From a virus: 64,000 nt of DNA. The stretch lies in IMG/VR virus record IMGVR_UViG_3300022925_002539, positions 1 to 64,000 of that record, one strand, 5' to 3'. The notes under the pieces are model-generated. The model worked only from the letters and a program-made list of their open reading frames with translations, was not told where the DNA came from and did no database searches. A program made the position numbers and the translations under genes. Positions 49,017 through 57,572 of this stretch are shown here, in pieces (the stretch's first letter is position 1; the number at the start of each line of letters is the position of its first letter).

Positions 49017-49266
49017 CCTTACAGATACACAAGTATATGTTGTAAACAAAGGTAATCTGGAAGCGTTTATTGCTGAGTTCACAGAGCAAAATGGTGAACT
49101 AGCCTTTGTTGCACTAAGCATTGACACATACGAAAACCTAGCACTTAATATAAGTGAACTAAGACGTTTCATAAATCAACAAAATGAGATTATAGTCTAT
49201 TATGAAAAAGCAATGACACCGGATGAAACAAACGAAAAAGATAAATCTACAATCAAAACTGACTGA
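48841..49266 (+). CDS. o-spanin lipoprotein (Rz1-like)
   Basis: 141 residues. A hydrophobic signal with lipobox LSGC (in LAIFLSGCSG) predicts an outer-membrane lipoprotein. The first 176 nt lie in another frame inside the i-spanin gene. A proline-containing extended region (LKPEPEVKVV, IVARPKPINL) follows, then a helical part unusual in length for Rz1. The pair with the preceding gene is convincing. Confidence 0.75.
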   Translation: MVQQLNCGVKSWAKLATILAVLAIFLSGCSGLKPEPEVKVVTQVQKVTVPIVARPKPINLTDTQVYVVNKGNLEAFIAEFTEQNGELAFVALSIDTYENLALNISELRRFINQQNEIIVYYEKAMTPDETNEKDKSTIKTD

Positions 49267-50044
49267 CACAATAAGTGGTAAAATGTTAATCTATATAGAC
49301 GATCCTACAATAGGACGTAGTTTAGATTTATACGGCGAGTACTGTCAAGCAGAAATAGAATTACTTAAAAGCCTATCTAAAAAAAATACATGGTTCGTTG
49401 ATATAGGTGCAAATATAGGTACACATACAATCCCACTTAGTTACAATGTAGAACGAGTACTAGCATTTGAACCTGACGATGCTAATTTTGATTTGTTATC
49501 AAAAAATGTAGCAGGCATGTGTGCATTAAGAAAAAATGTTACTGCCACTAAAATGGCAATAGGTGATACTTTAGTAGAAGTTGATACAGAATTCGATTAC
49601 GGAAAAACAAAAGTAGTACAAGGCACAGGTATAAAATCTGCACCACTTGATATACTAGGATTACCCAAAGTTGATCTGGTTAAAATTGATGTAGAAGGTC
49701 AAGAATTAAAAGTGTTAGTAGGAATGCGTAATATTTTACATACACATAAACCAGACATGCTAATAGAAATGCAAGACGAAACAACATATGCTGAAACTTA
49801 TGACTTTTTAAAAAGTTGCAATTACAGTATGTATTGGTTTCCTGTAAGCACATATAATAAAAACAATCAAAAAAATAATACAGATGATATATTTGGGCCA
49901 AAACACGGAGTTATAAACTGGGTTTGTACTGCATATAAGTTAAATACAAAGTTAGAACCAGTAGTCGATAGAGATGATACTGTAGAACGAATGGTATATA
50001 GGAGTAGAGAGAATGTGGGAAATGATAGAAAGGATGGCAGATGA
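49223..50044 (+). CDS. FkbM-family methyltransferase
   Basis: 273 residues. WFVDIGANIGTHTIPLS (motif I, D60-G67) followed by LAFEPD and VDLVKIDVEGQELKVL are the FkbM signatures (DIGANIG, EP, DVEG). These enzymes O-methylate sugars or related hydroxyls. It overlaps the o-spanin by 44 nt and a small membrane gene by 32 nt. Ends in a charged tail. Glycan methylation during infection is a plausible role. Confidence 0.85.
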   Translation: MKQTKKINLQSKLTDTISGKMLIYIDDPTIGRSLDLYGEYCQAEIELLKSLSKKNTWFVDIGANIGTHTIPLSYNVERVLAFEPDDANFDLLSKNVAGMCALRKNVTATKMAIGDTLVEVDTEFDYGKTKVVQGTGIKSAPLDILGLPKVDLVKIDVEGQELKVLVGMRNILHTHKPDMLIEMQDETTYAETYDFLKSCNYSMYWFPVSTYNKNNQKNNTDDIFGPKHGVINWVCTAYKLNTKLEPVVDRDDTVERMVYRSRENVGNDRKDGR

Positions 50045-50300
50045 CCGTCTATGGATCTATACTGCAATAGTTGGATCATTATTTGGAGCTGCATTTTTAT
50101 TTTGGTTTAAAGACACACGTATGGCTACATGGGGTGTACAAAAGTTTGATGCTACACTAGAATATCTTGCAATACGTTGGGGCTGGACTTGGCTACAGAA
50201 TGATCCAAATGCTTGGCGTATAAAATATCCTAAGATAACAAATAAAATTGACGAACTTGAAGCCAGAATTCAAGAATTAGAGGAGAGAAATAATGGCTGA
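50013..50300 (+). CDS. small membrane protein with coiled-coil tail
   Basis: 95 residues. One hydrophobic segment near the start (LWIYTAIVGSLFGAAFLFWF), a Trp-rich middle (IRWGWTWLQNDPNAW) and a C-terminal coiled coil (ITNKIDELEARIQELEE). It overlaps both neighbours. No family recognised. Confidence 0.6.
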   Translation: MWEMIERMADDRLWIYTAIVGSLFGAAFLFWFKDTRMATWGVQKFDATLEYLAIRWGWTWLQNDPNAWRIKYPKITNKIDELEARIQELEERNNG

Positions 50301-50625
50301 AGAAATTAAACAAGCAGGTTTTCATCCTGCAGATACAAACGGTGACGGAAAAGTAACCGAAGAAGAACAGGCAATGTACTTAGAGTTCAAACGCAAAGAA
50401 CTAGAAGATGCAGATGCTATGCGTGATGCACAACGTAGCATGGCATGGTTTGCACTGTTTGGTATGTTGTTGTATCCTGCAATAGTACTAATAGCAAATA
50501 TAATTGGCATGGATCAAGCTGCTAAGATATTAGGTGACATGGCTGCAGTATATTTTGTTTCTGTTGCTGCTATTGTAGCTGCATTTTTTGGTGCACAAGC
50601 AGTAGGCAATACTAAGAAAAAGTAA
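50293..50625 (+). CDS. EF-hand membrane protein
   Basis: 110 residues. DTNGDGKVTEEEQ near residues 14-26 is a canonical EF-hand Ca2+ loop (D-x-N-x-D-x-K-x-x-x-E-E). A charged helix and two membrane segments follow (AWFALFGMLLYPAIVLIANI and AAVYFVSVAAIVAAFFGAQA). The topology resembles a holin with a calcium-sensing N-terminus; the role is inference. AGGAGAG before the ATG. Confidence 0.65.
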   Translation: MAEEIKQAGFHPADTNGDGKVTEEEQAMYLEFKRKELEDADAMRDAQRSMAWFALFGMLLYPAIVLIANIIGMDQAAKILGDMAAVYFVSVAAIVAAFFGAQAVGNTKKK

Positions 50626-50663
50626 AAATTTATCTATAGTCCTAATATGACGTAAATAGACAT

Positions 50664-51473
50664 ATGAACTATTATGATGTATTAGGACTAAAAACTGATT
50701 GCAGTCCGCAAGATATTACAAAAGCATATCGTACACTAGCGAAAGAATTTCATCCTGATACAGGTGGTGATGAACAAAAGTTTCACGAAATAAGTGAAGC
50801 ATATGACGTCCTTAAAGATCCACATAAACGTGCAAGATTTGATATGCATAATGCTAGACAACATACACTAAAAACAAATGATATTTTCGATGATATGTTT
50901 ACTGTGTTTGGAAGTGCAGGATTTCATCCTAGTAAGAGAGAATATACAAGAACAAAAACAAATAAAAATTTGGGCATTGTTATAGATTGCACACTAGAAG
51001 AAAGTTTTAGCGAACAAGAAAAAACTGTTAGTATTAAACATACAAATGGTACAAGACATTTAGTAAATTTAAAAATACCTCGTAGTGTTAATGATGGTAC
51101 AAAAATAAAATATAAAGGCCTAGGAGATTTAAGATATCCTGATCTTCCACAGGGTGATTTAACTGTTACTGTAAAAATTATTCCAGACGATGTGTTCATT
51201 AGAGAAGGCGATAATCTCAAAATACACTTGACAATAAACGCATGGAATGCTATAATAGGTACTGTTGTGCAAGTTACAACAATTGATAAAAAGTTATTAA
51301 ATTTAAATATTCCTGCAGGTACACAATTTGGTACAATACTGAAACTACCTAATTATGGAATGTATAATAAAAAAGACAGTAGAGGTGATTTACTTGTACA
51401 AGTACTTGTAAAAATACCAGAAAATTTATCAGAACAACAATTAAATATATGCAAGAAACTAAGAGACGAATAA
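50664..51473 (+). CDS. DnaJ-type co-chaperone
   Basis: 269 residues. The J-domain occupies residues 1-62 with HPD at 30-32 (FHPDTGG). A G/F-like linker (FDDMFTVFGSAGFHP) and two C-terminal substrate domains follow without a zinc finger, which makes it CbpA/class II. It would recruit the host DnaK. It lies directly before clpA (same promoter by spacing), so they form a protein-quality-control pair. Confidence 0.9.
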   Translation: MNYYDVLGLKTDCSPQDITKAYRTLAKEFHPDTGGDEQKFHEISEAYDVLKDPHKRARFDMHNARQHTLKTNDIFDDMFTVFGSAGFHPSKREYTRTKTNKNLGIVIDCTLEESFSEQEKTVSIKHTNGTRHLVNLKIPRSVNDGTKIKYKGLGDLRYPDLPQGDLTVTVKIIPDDVFIREGDNLKIHLTINAWNAIIGTVVQVTTIDKKLLNLNIPAGTQFGTILKLPNYGMYNKKDSRGDLLVQVLVKIPENLSEQQLNICKKLRDE

Positions 51474-53747
51474 ATGAAAACATCAAAAGAAGTTGATAAA
51501 GTTTTAAAAATTGCAACAGATATTGCATCTAAGTATGGTCATTCTTATATAAGCACTGAGCATATGTTGCTGGCTATTCTTAAAAATAATCAATTTTCAA
51601 AGTTACTATTAAAATTTGGTGTACAATTAGAAGAGATGAGTCTTGATTTAGAAAGTCACATTGTAAACCAATATGGCAAATATACAAATAGCAATCCTGT
51701 AAAAACACAAAGTTTAGAACGTGTTTTCAACAGATCATTAACAAGTGTTCTTTTTAGTGGCAGAGATCAAGTACAAATTGTTGATATATTCGTAAGTCTA
51801 ATGCAAGAGAACAGTAGTTACAGTAGTTATTTTTTAATGAAGTATAACATCGAAAGAGATGAATTTTTAGACTTTGTAAAAAAGAATGATAGAAACAGTG
51901 CAATTAGTAGACAACAGCAGCAATATTTAAATGGTATTGTAAATGAATTTTGTGAAGATTTAAACAAGGCTGCTGAAGAAAATAAACTTGATCCTGTTGT
52001 TGGCAGAGACGATGTAATAGATGATATTACACAAACATTTGCAAGACGAAATAAAAGCAATGTACTAATGGTTGGTGATCCTGGAGTTGGTAAAACTGCA
52101 GTCGCAGAAGGACTTGCAGTAAAAATTGTAAACAAACAAGTTCCAGAATATTTGTATGACCATACTGTTTACAACCTTGATGTAGCAAATATGTTGGCAG
52201 GTACACAGTACAGAGGACAGTTTGAAGAACGTGTAAAAGAAGTGCTTGAGGCTCTAATACAAAAAACAAAATGTATATTGTTTATAGACGAAGCACATAC
52301 ACTTAAAGGTGCAGGCTCTGGCGGTAATGGTGGTACAGATTTTGCAAATATGTTAAAGCCATATCTAGGAAGAGGCAAACTTAAAGTAATTGCAAGTACT
52401 ACCTGGGAAGAATATAATCAGAGTTTTGAAAAAGATCGTGCATTAATGAGACGTTTTTATCACATAACTGTTGATGAGCCTACACCTAAACTTGCAAAAG
52501 AAATACTTAAAAATAGTGCAAAGTATTATGAAGAATTTCACGGTTGCACAATTACTGCAGAAGCAATTGAATATGCAGTAGATTTAAGTGTACGTTATCT
52601 CACTGATAAAAGATTACCTGATAAAGCATTTGATATGATTGATAGTGCTAGTGCAAAACAACGTAGACTTGGTGTAAAAAATGCAATAATTGCTAAACAT
52701 AATATACTTGAAGAAATTAGTAAGTATGCAAAAATACCTATTGAAAACTTAGATCAAAAAGAAATAACTGTATCTCCTGATGCTGTTGAAAATAAAATTA
52801 AGAGCAAAGTATTTGGACAGGATACTGCAGTAGACGCAGTACTAGATAAAGTATGGATAGCAAAGGCTGGTCTAAACAAAAAAGATAAAACACTAGGTGT
52901 ATTTGTGTTTACAGGTCCTACAGGAACAGGTAAGACAGAACTAGCAAAACAACTAGCAGAATCAAATGGAATGAAACTATTACGTTATGATATGAGTGAG
53001 TATCAGGAACGACATACAGTTGCTAGATTTGTTGGTGCACCTCCTGGCTATGTTGGTTATGAAGATAGCAATTTAAGTGGTGGATTATTAATACGTGATA
53101 TAGAACGTAATCCTAATAGTGTTATTCTGTTTGATGAAATCGAAAAGGCACATCCAGATGTTAGTAATGTATTACTACAACTTATGGATGAAGGATTTGT
53201 TACAGGAAGTAATGGTAAACGTGCAGACGCAAGGAACTGTTTTATAATTTTAACTACAAATTTGGGTAGTGCAGATGCAGAAAAAAATACAATTGGATTT
53301 GGTGACTTAGAACAAACTGGTATAGAAGCGGAAGCATACAAGAACTTTTTTGCTCCTGAGTTTAGAAATAGAATAGACCAAGTTTGTACTTTTGGACCAT
53401 TAAATGATTTGGCAAAACGTAAAGTAGCACTTAAATTTATACAAGAATTAGAAGCACAATTAAACGAAAAAGGATTAATACTAAGTGTAGATGAAGCAAG
53501 CATAGACTACATTTTAGAAAGAGGTTATGACAAACGTATGGGTGCAAGGCCTATGGCGAGAGCAGTGGATAACCTTTTAAGAAAGCCTATTGCTAAACAA
53601 TTATTGGTTGACAAAAACACAAATGGCTGTAAAATTAAAATTAGAAATGTAAATAATAACTTACTAGTAAAGTTTAGGTATACAGATGGATCATCAAAAG
53701 AAGTTGGAGGATCTGAGCAATCAGAATCGACTTCCGTTAACAACTAA
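51474..53747 (+). CDS. clpA: ClpA-like AAA+ unfoldase
   Basis: 757 residues, close to E. coli ClpA (758). Clp N-domain (1-150), AAA1 with Walker A GDPGVGKT (201-208), AAA2 with Walker A GPTGTGKT (481-488). The tripeptide IGF at 607-609 is the ClpP-docking loop, so it probably unfolds substrates for ClpP, presumably the host's, as no clpP is seen here. No ClpB middle domain is present. The start overlaps nothing and follows dnaJ by 0 nt. Confidence 0.92.
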   Translation: MKTSKEVDKVLKIATDIASKYGHSYISTEHMLLAILKNNQFSKLLLKFGVQLEEMSLDLESHIVNQYGKYTNSNPVKTQSLERVFNRSLTSVLFSGRDQVQIVDIFVSLMQENSSYSSYFLMKYNIERDEFLDFVKKNDRNSAISRQQQQYLNGIVNEFCEDLNKAAEENKLDPVVGRDDVIDDITQTFARRNKSNVLMVGDPGVGKTAVAEGLAVKIVNKQVPEYLYDHTVYNLDVANMLAGTQYRGQFEERVKEVLEALIQKTKCILFIDEAHTLKGAGSGGNGGTDFANMLKPYLGRGKLKVIASTTWEEYNQSFEKDRALMRRFYHITVDEPTPKLAKEILKNSAKYYEEFHGCTITAEAIEYAVDLSVRYLTDKRLPDKAFDMIDSASAKQRRLGVKNAIIAKHNILEEISKYAKIPIENLDQKEITVSPDAVENKIKSKVFGQDTAVDAVLDKVWIAKAGLNKKDKTLGVFVFTGPTGTGKTELAKQLAESNGMKLLRYDMSEYQERHTVARFVGAPPGYVGYEDSNLSGGLLIRDIERNPNSVILFDEIEKAHPDVSNVLLQLMDEGFVTGSNGKRADARNCFIILTTNLGSADAEKNTIGFGDLEQTGIEAEAYKNFFAPEFRNRIDQVCTFGPLNDLAKRKVALKFIQELEAQLNEKGLILSVDEASIDYILERGYDKRMGARPMARAVDNLLRKPIAKQLLVDKNTNGCKIKIRNVNNNLLVKFRYTDGSSKEVGGSEQSESTSVNN

Positions 53748-54372
53748 CGACAGACTATTCTTTTCAAAATATTTGTATAGATTAACTATAGAGTTATATT
53801 CTTACAGATATCCAGACTTGATGTATGTACAAACTGTTGATCACAATGCATTTACAGTTGATACGACTGCAGAAATAAATTTTTTAAATGCTATTAGAAA
53901 ATATGCAGGTAAAAATTCTGAACGAGTAAGATTAGAATATAAACACGTAATGTATTATACTAGCGATATTACGAGACTAGAAACTGTAATTGATTATGTC
54001 AAAAAACTAAAAGAAAAGGAAACTGGAACTGTTGATGAAAGGTTACTAGAACTTATAGACATAAAATATTTTCCAGGCGGTGAAACAGATTACAACATAC
54101 GTTTTAGAAAAAGTCGTTTGCCTTATGGTAAATTTAAGTATCAAATACTAGGCGAAAGAATGGAATTTGATGAATTACAAGAATGGGAAAAATGGGCAAT
54201 ACAGTATCCTAATGATATTAAACTTAAAAAAAGCAAATATGGTAATATGATGTGGGGTACTTGGGCAGGCCAATCATTAGGATACGTCTCTAATGAAAAA
54301 ATGTTACAGTTAATAAATTTTAAACTTGGGTCAAAAATTAACAAAATAATTGAATTTCAAATCAGAGGATAA
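53686..54372 (+). CDS. conserved phage protein, unknown
   Basis: 228 residues overlapping clpA by 62 nt. Tyr- and Lys-rich, alpha-beta, no membrane segment. Segments such as LYRLTIELYSYRYPDLMYVQ and FPGGETDYNIRFRK show no family I recognise. Position suggests co-expression with clpA; it may be a Clp adaptor (speculative). Confidence 0.55.
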   Translation: MDHQKKLEDLSNQNRLPLTTNDRLFFSKYLYRLTIELYSYRYPDLMYVQTVDHNAFTVDTTAEINFLNAIRKYAGKNSERVRLEYKHVMYYTSDITRLETVIDYVKKLKEKETGTVDERLLELIDIKYFPGGETDYNIRFRKSRLPYGKFKYQILGERMEFDELQEWEKWAIQYPNDIKLKKSKYGNMMWGTWAGQSLGYVSNEKMLQLINFKLGSKINKIIEFQIRG

Positions 54373-54373
54373 T

Positions 54374-54640
54374 ATGAAACAAGAACTACTAGATACACTT
54401 GTAGAACGAGAATTAGTAAACCATAATACAATAGTTTATGCACAAGTAAAAGCAGAAGGGCTAGGTGGTAAACCTGTGTTAGTTAAAAAAGATGTATATT
54501 ATAATAGAGATATTCCTGCAGGTGCTATATATGATATAGAAGGTATGGTACCTGAAAGATTTGCAAAAGCGTATGACATTAAACCTGACGGATCTTATAA
54601 AGAATATAAAAAACGAGGTCGTAAATCTAAATACATTTGA
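54374..54640 (+). CDS. small protein with basic tail
   Basis: 88 residues from ATG 54374 (AGAGGA upstream). AQVKAEGLGGKPVLVKKDVY reads as beta strands; the end KKRGRKSK is AT-hook-like. A late-type element follows. Unknown function. Confidence 0.55.
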   Translation: MKQELLDTLVERELVNHNTIVYAQVKAEGLGGKPVLVKKDVYYNRDIPAGAIYDIEGMVPERFAKAYDIKPDGSYKEYKKRGRKSKYI

Positions 54641-54641
54641 G

Positions 54642-54649
54642 CATAAATA
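54642..54649 (+). promoter_or_regulatory. late-type promoter element CATAAATA
   Basis: Seven of eight matches to TATAAATA; leader carries TAAGGAG before 54668. Confidence 0.55.
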
Positions 54650-54667
54650 CACTGTAAGGAGTATATT

Positions 54668-54853
54668 ATGGCAAAACTCAATGAACAAATGCTAGTAATC
54701 AAAGTAAGTGAATTACTAAAAGATAATCAACAAGCAAACGAAATCCTTAGTACAGATATTTTAGTACAGTTAGAAGCTGTTATTGCTGAACTTGCAGGTC
54801 CAGGTAAAGTAGTAGAAATTATACAGGAAGAGAACATTGCCAGCAACAACTAG
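54668..54853 (+). CDS. conserved small phage protein
   Basis: 61 residues, mostly helical (MAKLNEQMLVIKVSELLKDN onward), acidic end. Late-type promoter and strong AAGGAG site. I associate it with small conserved marine phage proteins. Overlaps the next gene by 17 nt. Confidence 0.6.
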   Translation: MAKLNEQMLVIKVSELLKDNQQANEILSTDILVQLEAVIAELAGPGKVVEIIQEENIASNN

Positions 54854-55211
54854 TGTAACATTATTACCAACAACTGCATTTGGTACTTCAGCAGGAAACT
54901 ATGACGGGTCAAGTGCCGCTTTTAACGGAGACAAAGTTAAAGGTGATGGTTACTATGGATTTAGTGACGGCGTACATACTGTACAGACTCGTGTTACTGC
55001 ACTTATAGGAACAGTCAAAATACAAGGCACACTAGTAAAAGACCCAGCAAGTACAGACTGGGTTGATATTGCAAGTATTGTTACTAGTGATGGAAGTACG
55101 GCAATTACTAACAGTTACTTTAATAATTTTACAGGAAATTTTGTTTGGATTCGTATTGCAGTAAGTGAATTTACTGCTGGATCTATTAACAATATTTTTA
55201 TGGCACACTAA
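54837..55211 (+). CDS. virion-like beta protein, TTG start
   Basis: 124 residues from TTG 54837 with AGGAAG upstream. Ser/Thr/Gly/Asn-rich, beta, no charge clusters; SGVHTVQ-like and TGNFVWIRIAVSEFTAG segments are as in phage decoration or baseplate-accessory proteins. A structural role is likely but unassigned. Confidence 0.6.
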   Translation: MPATTSVTLLPTTAFGTSAGNYDGSSAAFNGDKVKGDGYYGFSDGVHTVQTRVTALIGTVKIQGTLVKDPASTDWVDIASIVTSDGSTAITNSYFNNFTGNFVWIRIAVSEFTAGSINNIFMAH

Positions 55212-55238
55212 AACACAACCAATCAATTAGGCGTATAT

Positions 55239-56444
55239 ATGATACAATGGTTGTTCGATAAAAGGAATCAGTATGGATTTCTTCCGAACTTAATTAAAGA
55301 CGAGACACTACAACCAAACACAAAAAAATGGTGGGACCTTGCTATAACTCCACCGTTTAGTTTAGATTTTACTTTTTTAAAGTATTGTAGTTTGGACAAA
55401 ATACCTCAGAATTGTTCATTAGTAAGTGATTACATTTCAGGTACACAGAGTGCTTACTATCCAATTAATATAAACTTCTTTGATGAGAATATTGATTACA
55501 TCAGTTTAATGGATAATTACAGTAAGAATAGGTTTATAAATGGTGATTTCCGTATCTTATTTTATTATACAGAAGGTGACAATCCAGATCCTGAAATAAA
55601 CAATGGATTAAAAAAACTATATGACAAATACAATGTTAGTGAGAATAACATTAGATTTGTTACAGGTAATTACAAACTAAACAAAAAAACACCATTTGTG
55701 TTCTTTCCAGACATGGAACTTTATTATAGATACCTGCAAATATTAGAAAACAATTATGTAAAAGAGCATGTGGCAGACAAACGTGATAAAAAATTTACGT
55801 GTTTAATACGTGCAGATAAATTATGGCGTAAAATTTATGCCACTTATTTGTATCAACTAAATGTAATTGATAAAGGATACTTTAGTTATACAGGGTACAA
55901 TTACGAGACAAGTAGTAAAGGCCTAAATAATTTTGATGAATGGAAAACGTATGATGACACATTAATGCAAGATGTGTTAAGTTTTGGTTTGAAAGTGCCT
56001 TTTAGATGTGATGACTTAGACGATTATCAACATAATAATCATAAACTTGTTAATAAGGATTTTTTTACAAATGCATATTGGAATTTTGTAGTAGAAACGT
56101 TATTTTCTAACGATACTGTAGTCTTAAGTGAGAAAACATTCAAACCCATACTTAACCTACAACCTTTTGTTATAATAGGAAACCCTGGAAGTTTAGATTT
56201 ACTAAAGGTACTAGGGTATAAAACTTTTCATGAAGTGATCAAAGAAGATTATGATAAAATAATAGATCATAAAGATAGAATGAGCCAGTTAATTAAAAGT
56301 AGTTTTGACTTGATAAATTTAAGTGACAGGCATCATATTAGAATACAAGAAATTATTAAAGACACTCTTTTACACAATCAAACTAACTTTCTATCACCTA
56401 AGACTACTCGTATAAAAAACTTATTACAAGAATTGGAATACTAA
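55239..56444 (+). CDS. glycosyltransferase-like protein (paralogue of 7405)
   Basis: 401 residues. VVETLFSNDTVVLSEKTFKP followed by LNLQPFVIIGNPGSLDLLKV and LGYKTFHEVIKEDYD aligns by eye with the C-terminal core of the minus-strand gene at 7405. The same EK-x-F motif as fucosyltransferases. Function inferred: transfer of a sugar to a phage or host surface. It overlaps a GT2-like gene by 1 nt, strengthening the glycan link. Confidence 0.5.
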   Translation: MIQWLFDKRNQYGFLPNLIKDETLQPNTKKWWDLAITPPFSLDFTFLKYCSLDKIPQNCSLVSDYISGTQSAYYPININFFDENIDYISLMDNYSKNRFINGDFRILFYYTEGDNPDPEINNGLKKLYDKYNVSENNIRFVTGNYKLNKKTPFVFFPDMELYYRYLQILENNYVKEHVADKRDKKFTCLIRADKLWRKIYATYLYQLNVIDKGYFSYTGYNYETSSKGLNNFDEWKTYDDTLMQDVLSFGLKVPFRCDDLDDYQHNNHKLVNKDFFTNAYWNFVVETLFSNDTVVLSEKTFKPILNLQPFVIIGNPGSLDLLKVLGYKTFHEVIKEDYDKIIDHKDRMSQLIKSSFDLINLSDRHHIRIQEIIKDTLLHNQTNFLSPKTTRIKNLLQELEY

Positions 56445-57109
56445 TGACTAAGATACATTTTTTAACTCCTTGTTATGGTGGAAACATAACCGAAGTATGT
56501 TTTAGTAGTTACTTGGGTTTTACAATAATGGCTATGCAAAATGGTATAAACTTTCAAGTAGATACACTCAGTAACGAAAGTAATGTAAACAGAGCTAGAA
56601 ATAGTTGTGCTGCAAAGTTTTTAAGTGGAGATTGTACACACCTAATGTTTGTAGATGCAGATATACAATTTAATCCACAAGATATTGTAAAGTTAGTAAG
56701 CCATGATAAAGATATAGTAGGTGGTATATATCCACAAAAAACATTACCTCCTAAAATGGTAGTTAACACATTAAACAACGGCGAACAACAAGGTAACTTA
56801 ATCGAAGTTGGTACACTAGGTACAGGTTTTATGATGATAAAACGCACTGTGTTTGAAAAGATGATTGAAGCTGGCGCTATTCCTTATGTTGATGCTATAG
56901 GATTAAGCCCAGAAGAGAATGCAAATCAATATGATTTCTTCCAATGTACAATAGACAGTCAAGGAAGATACTTAACAGAAGACTGGAGTTTTTGTAGGCG
57001 TTGGAGACAGTTAGGTGGTAAAATATGGGCGGACAAAACTATAGGTTTGACACATGTAGGTTATTTTAGATTTCCACCAGACATGGAGCAATTAAATGGA
57101 ACAAATTAA
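56444..57109 (+). CDS. GT2-like glycosyltransferase
   Basis: 221 residues. NVNRARNSCAAKFL and LMFVDADIQFNP give the nucleotide-sugar and metal-binding D71-A-D73 (DxD) of GT-A family 2 enzymes. DIVGGIYPQK follows, and TEDWSFCRRWRQLGGKIW near the end supplies the later ED catalytic motif. Likely transfers a sugar to a surface or virion acceptor. Overlaps its neighbours. Confidence 0.8.
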   Translation: MTKIHFLTPCYGGNITEVCFSSYLGFTIMAMQNGINFQVDTLSNESNVNRARNSCAAKFLSGDCTHLMFVDADIQFNPQDIVKLVSHDKDIVGGIYPQKTLPPKMVVNTLNNGEQQGNLIEVGTLGTGFMMIKRTVFEKMIEAGAIPYVDAIGLSPEENANQYDFFQCTIDSQGRYLTEDWSFCRRWRQLGGKIWADKTIGLTHVGYFRFPPDMEQLNGTN

Positions 57110-57542
57110 ATTTAAAATCGATTTAGGTATTATCACTCATGATGATGTAGTGGAGCACCCTTTTGTAAACATAAGTGTAAATGGGTATCCAAAATTTGGA
57201 GAAATACTTGAAAAAGATAAAACTATAGAATTTAATTTAGAGGTTGAAGAAAATACAAAAAACAGTTTAACAGTTGAATATTCAAATAAAGATCCAAAAA
57301 CAGATGTGGTATTTGATGGCGACAATATAATCAAAGATAAACGTATAGAAATAAAAAGTTTAACAATAAATGATATAGAATTAGATTTTTTTACCTTTAA
57401 TACAGAAGATACACTATCATATGAAAGTTTTGATGGTAAAGAAAAGCATACAGGGTTTCAAGCGAGTAAGCTAAGTTGGAATGGACGCACTACACTAAAA
57501 TTTACAACACCTGTCTACATCTGGTTATTAGAAAACTTATAA
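57096..57542 (+). CDS. beta-sandwich-like protein, unknown
   Basis: 148 residues. Alternating strands (FKIDLGIITHDDVVEHPFVN, ISVNGYPKF) with a central INDIEL-type hairpin. It resembles small carbohydrate-binding folds, as at 39093 and 63390. It overlaps the glycosyltransferase by 14 nt, so it may bind the same glycan. Tentative. Confidence 0.5.
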   Translation: MEQIKFKIDLGIITHDDVVEHPFVNISVNGYPKFGEILEKDKTIEFNLEVEENTKNSLTVEYSNKDPKTDVVFDGDNIIKDKRIEIKSLTINDIELDFFTFNTEDTLSYESFDGKEKHTGFQASKLSWNGRTTLKFTTPVYIWLLENL

Positions 57543-57543
57543 G

Positions 57544-57551
57544 CATAAATA
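57544..57551 (+). promoter_or_regulatory. late-type promoter element CATAAATA
   Basis: Directly after the 57542 stop; AGGGA before the ATG at 57573. Confidence 0.55.
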
Positions 57552-57572
57552 CACTGTGTTTAGGGATATATA

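Noticed and set aside
51474-53747. ClpB disaggregase instead of ClpA
   Set aside because: The long middle coiled-coil domain of ClpB is missing and an IGF ClpP-docking tripeptide is present.
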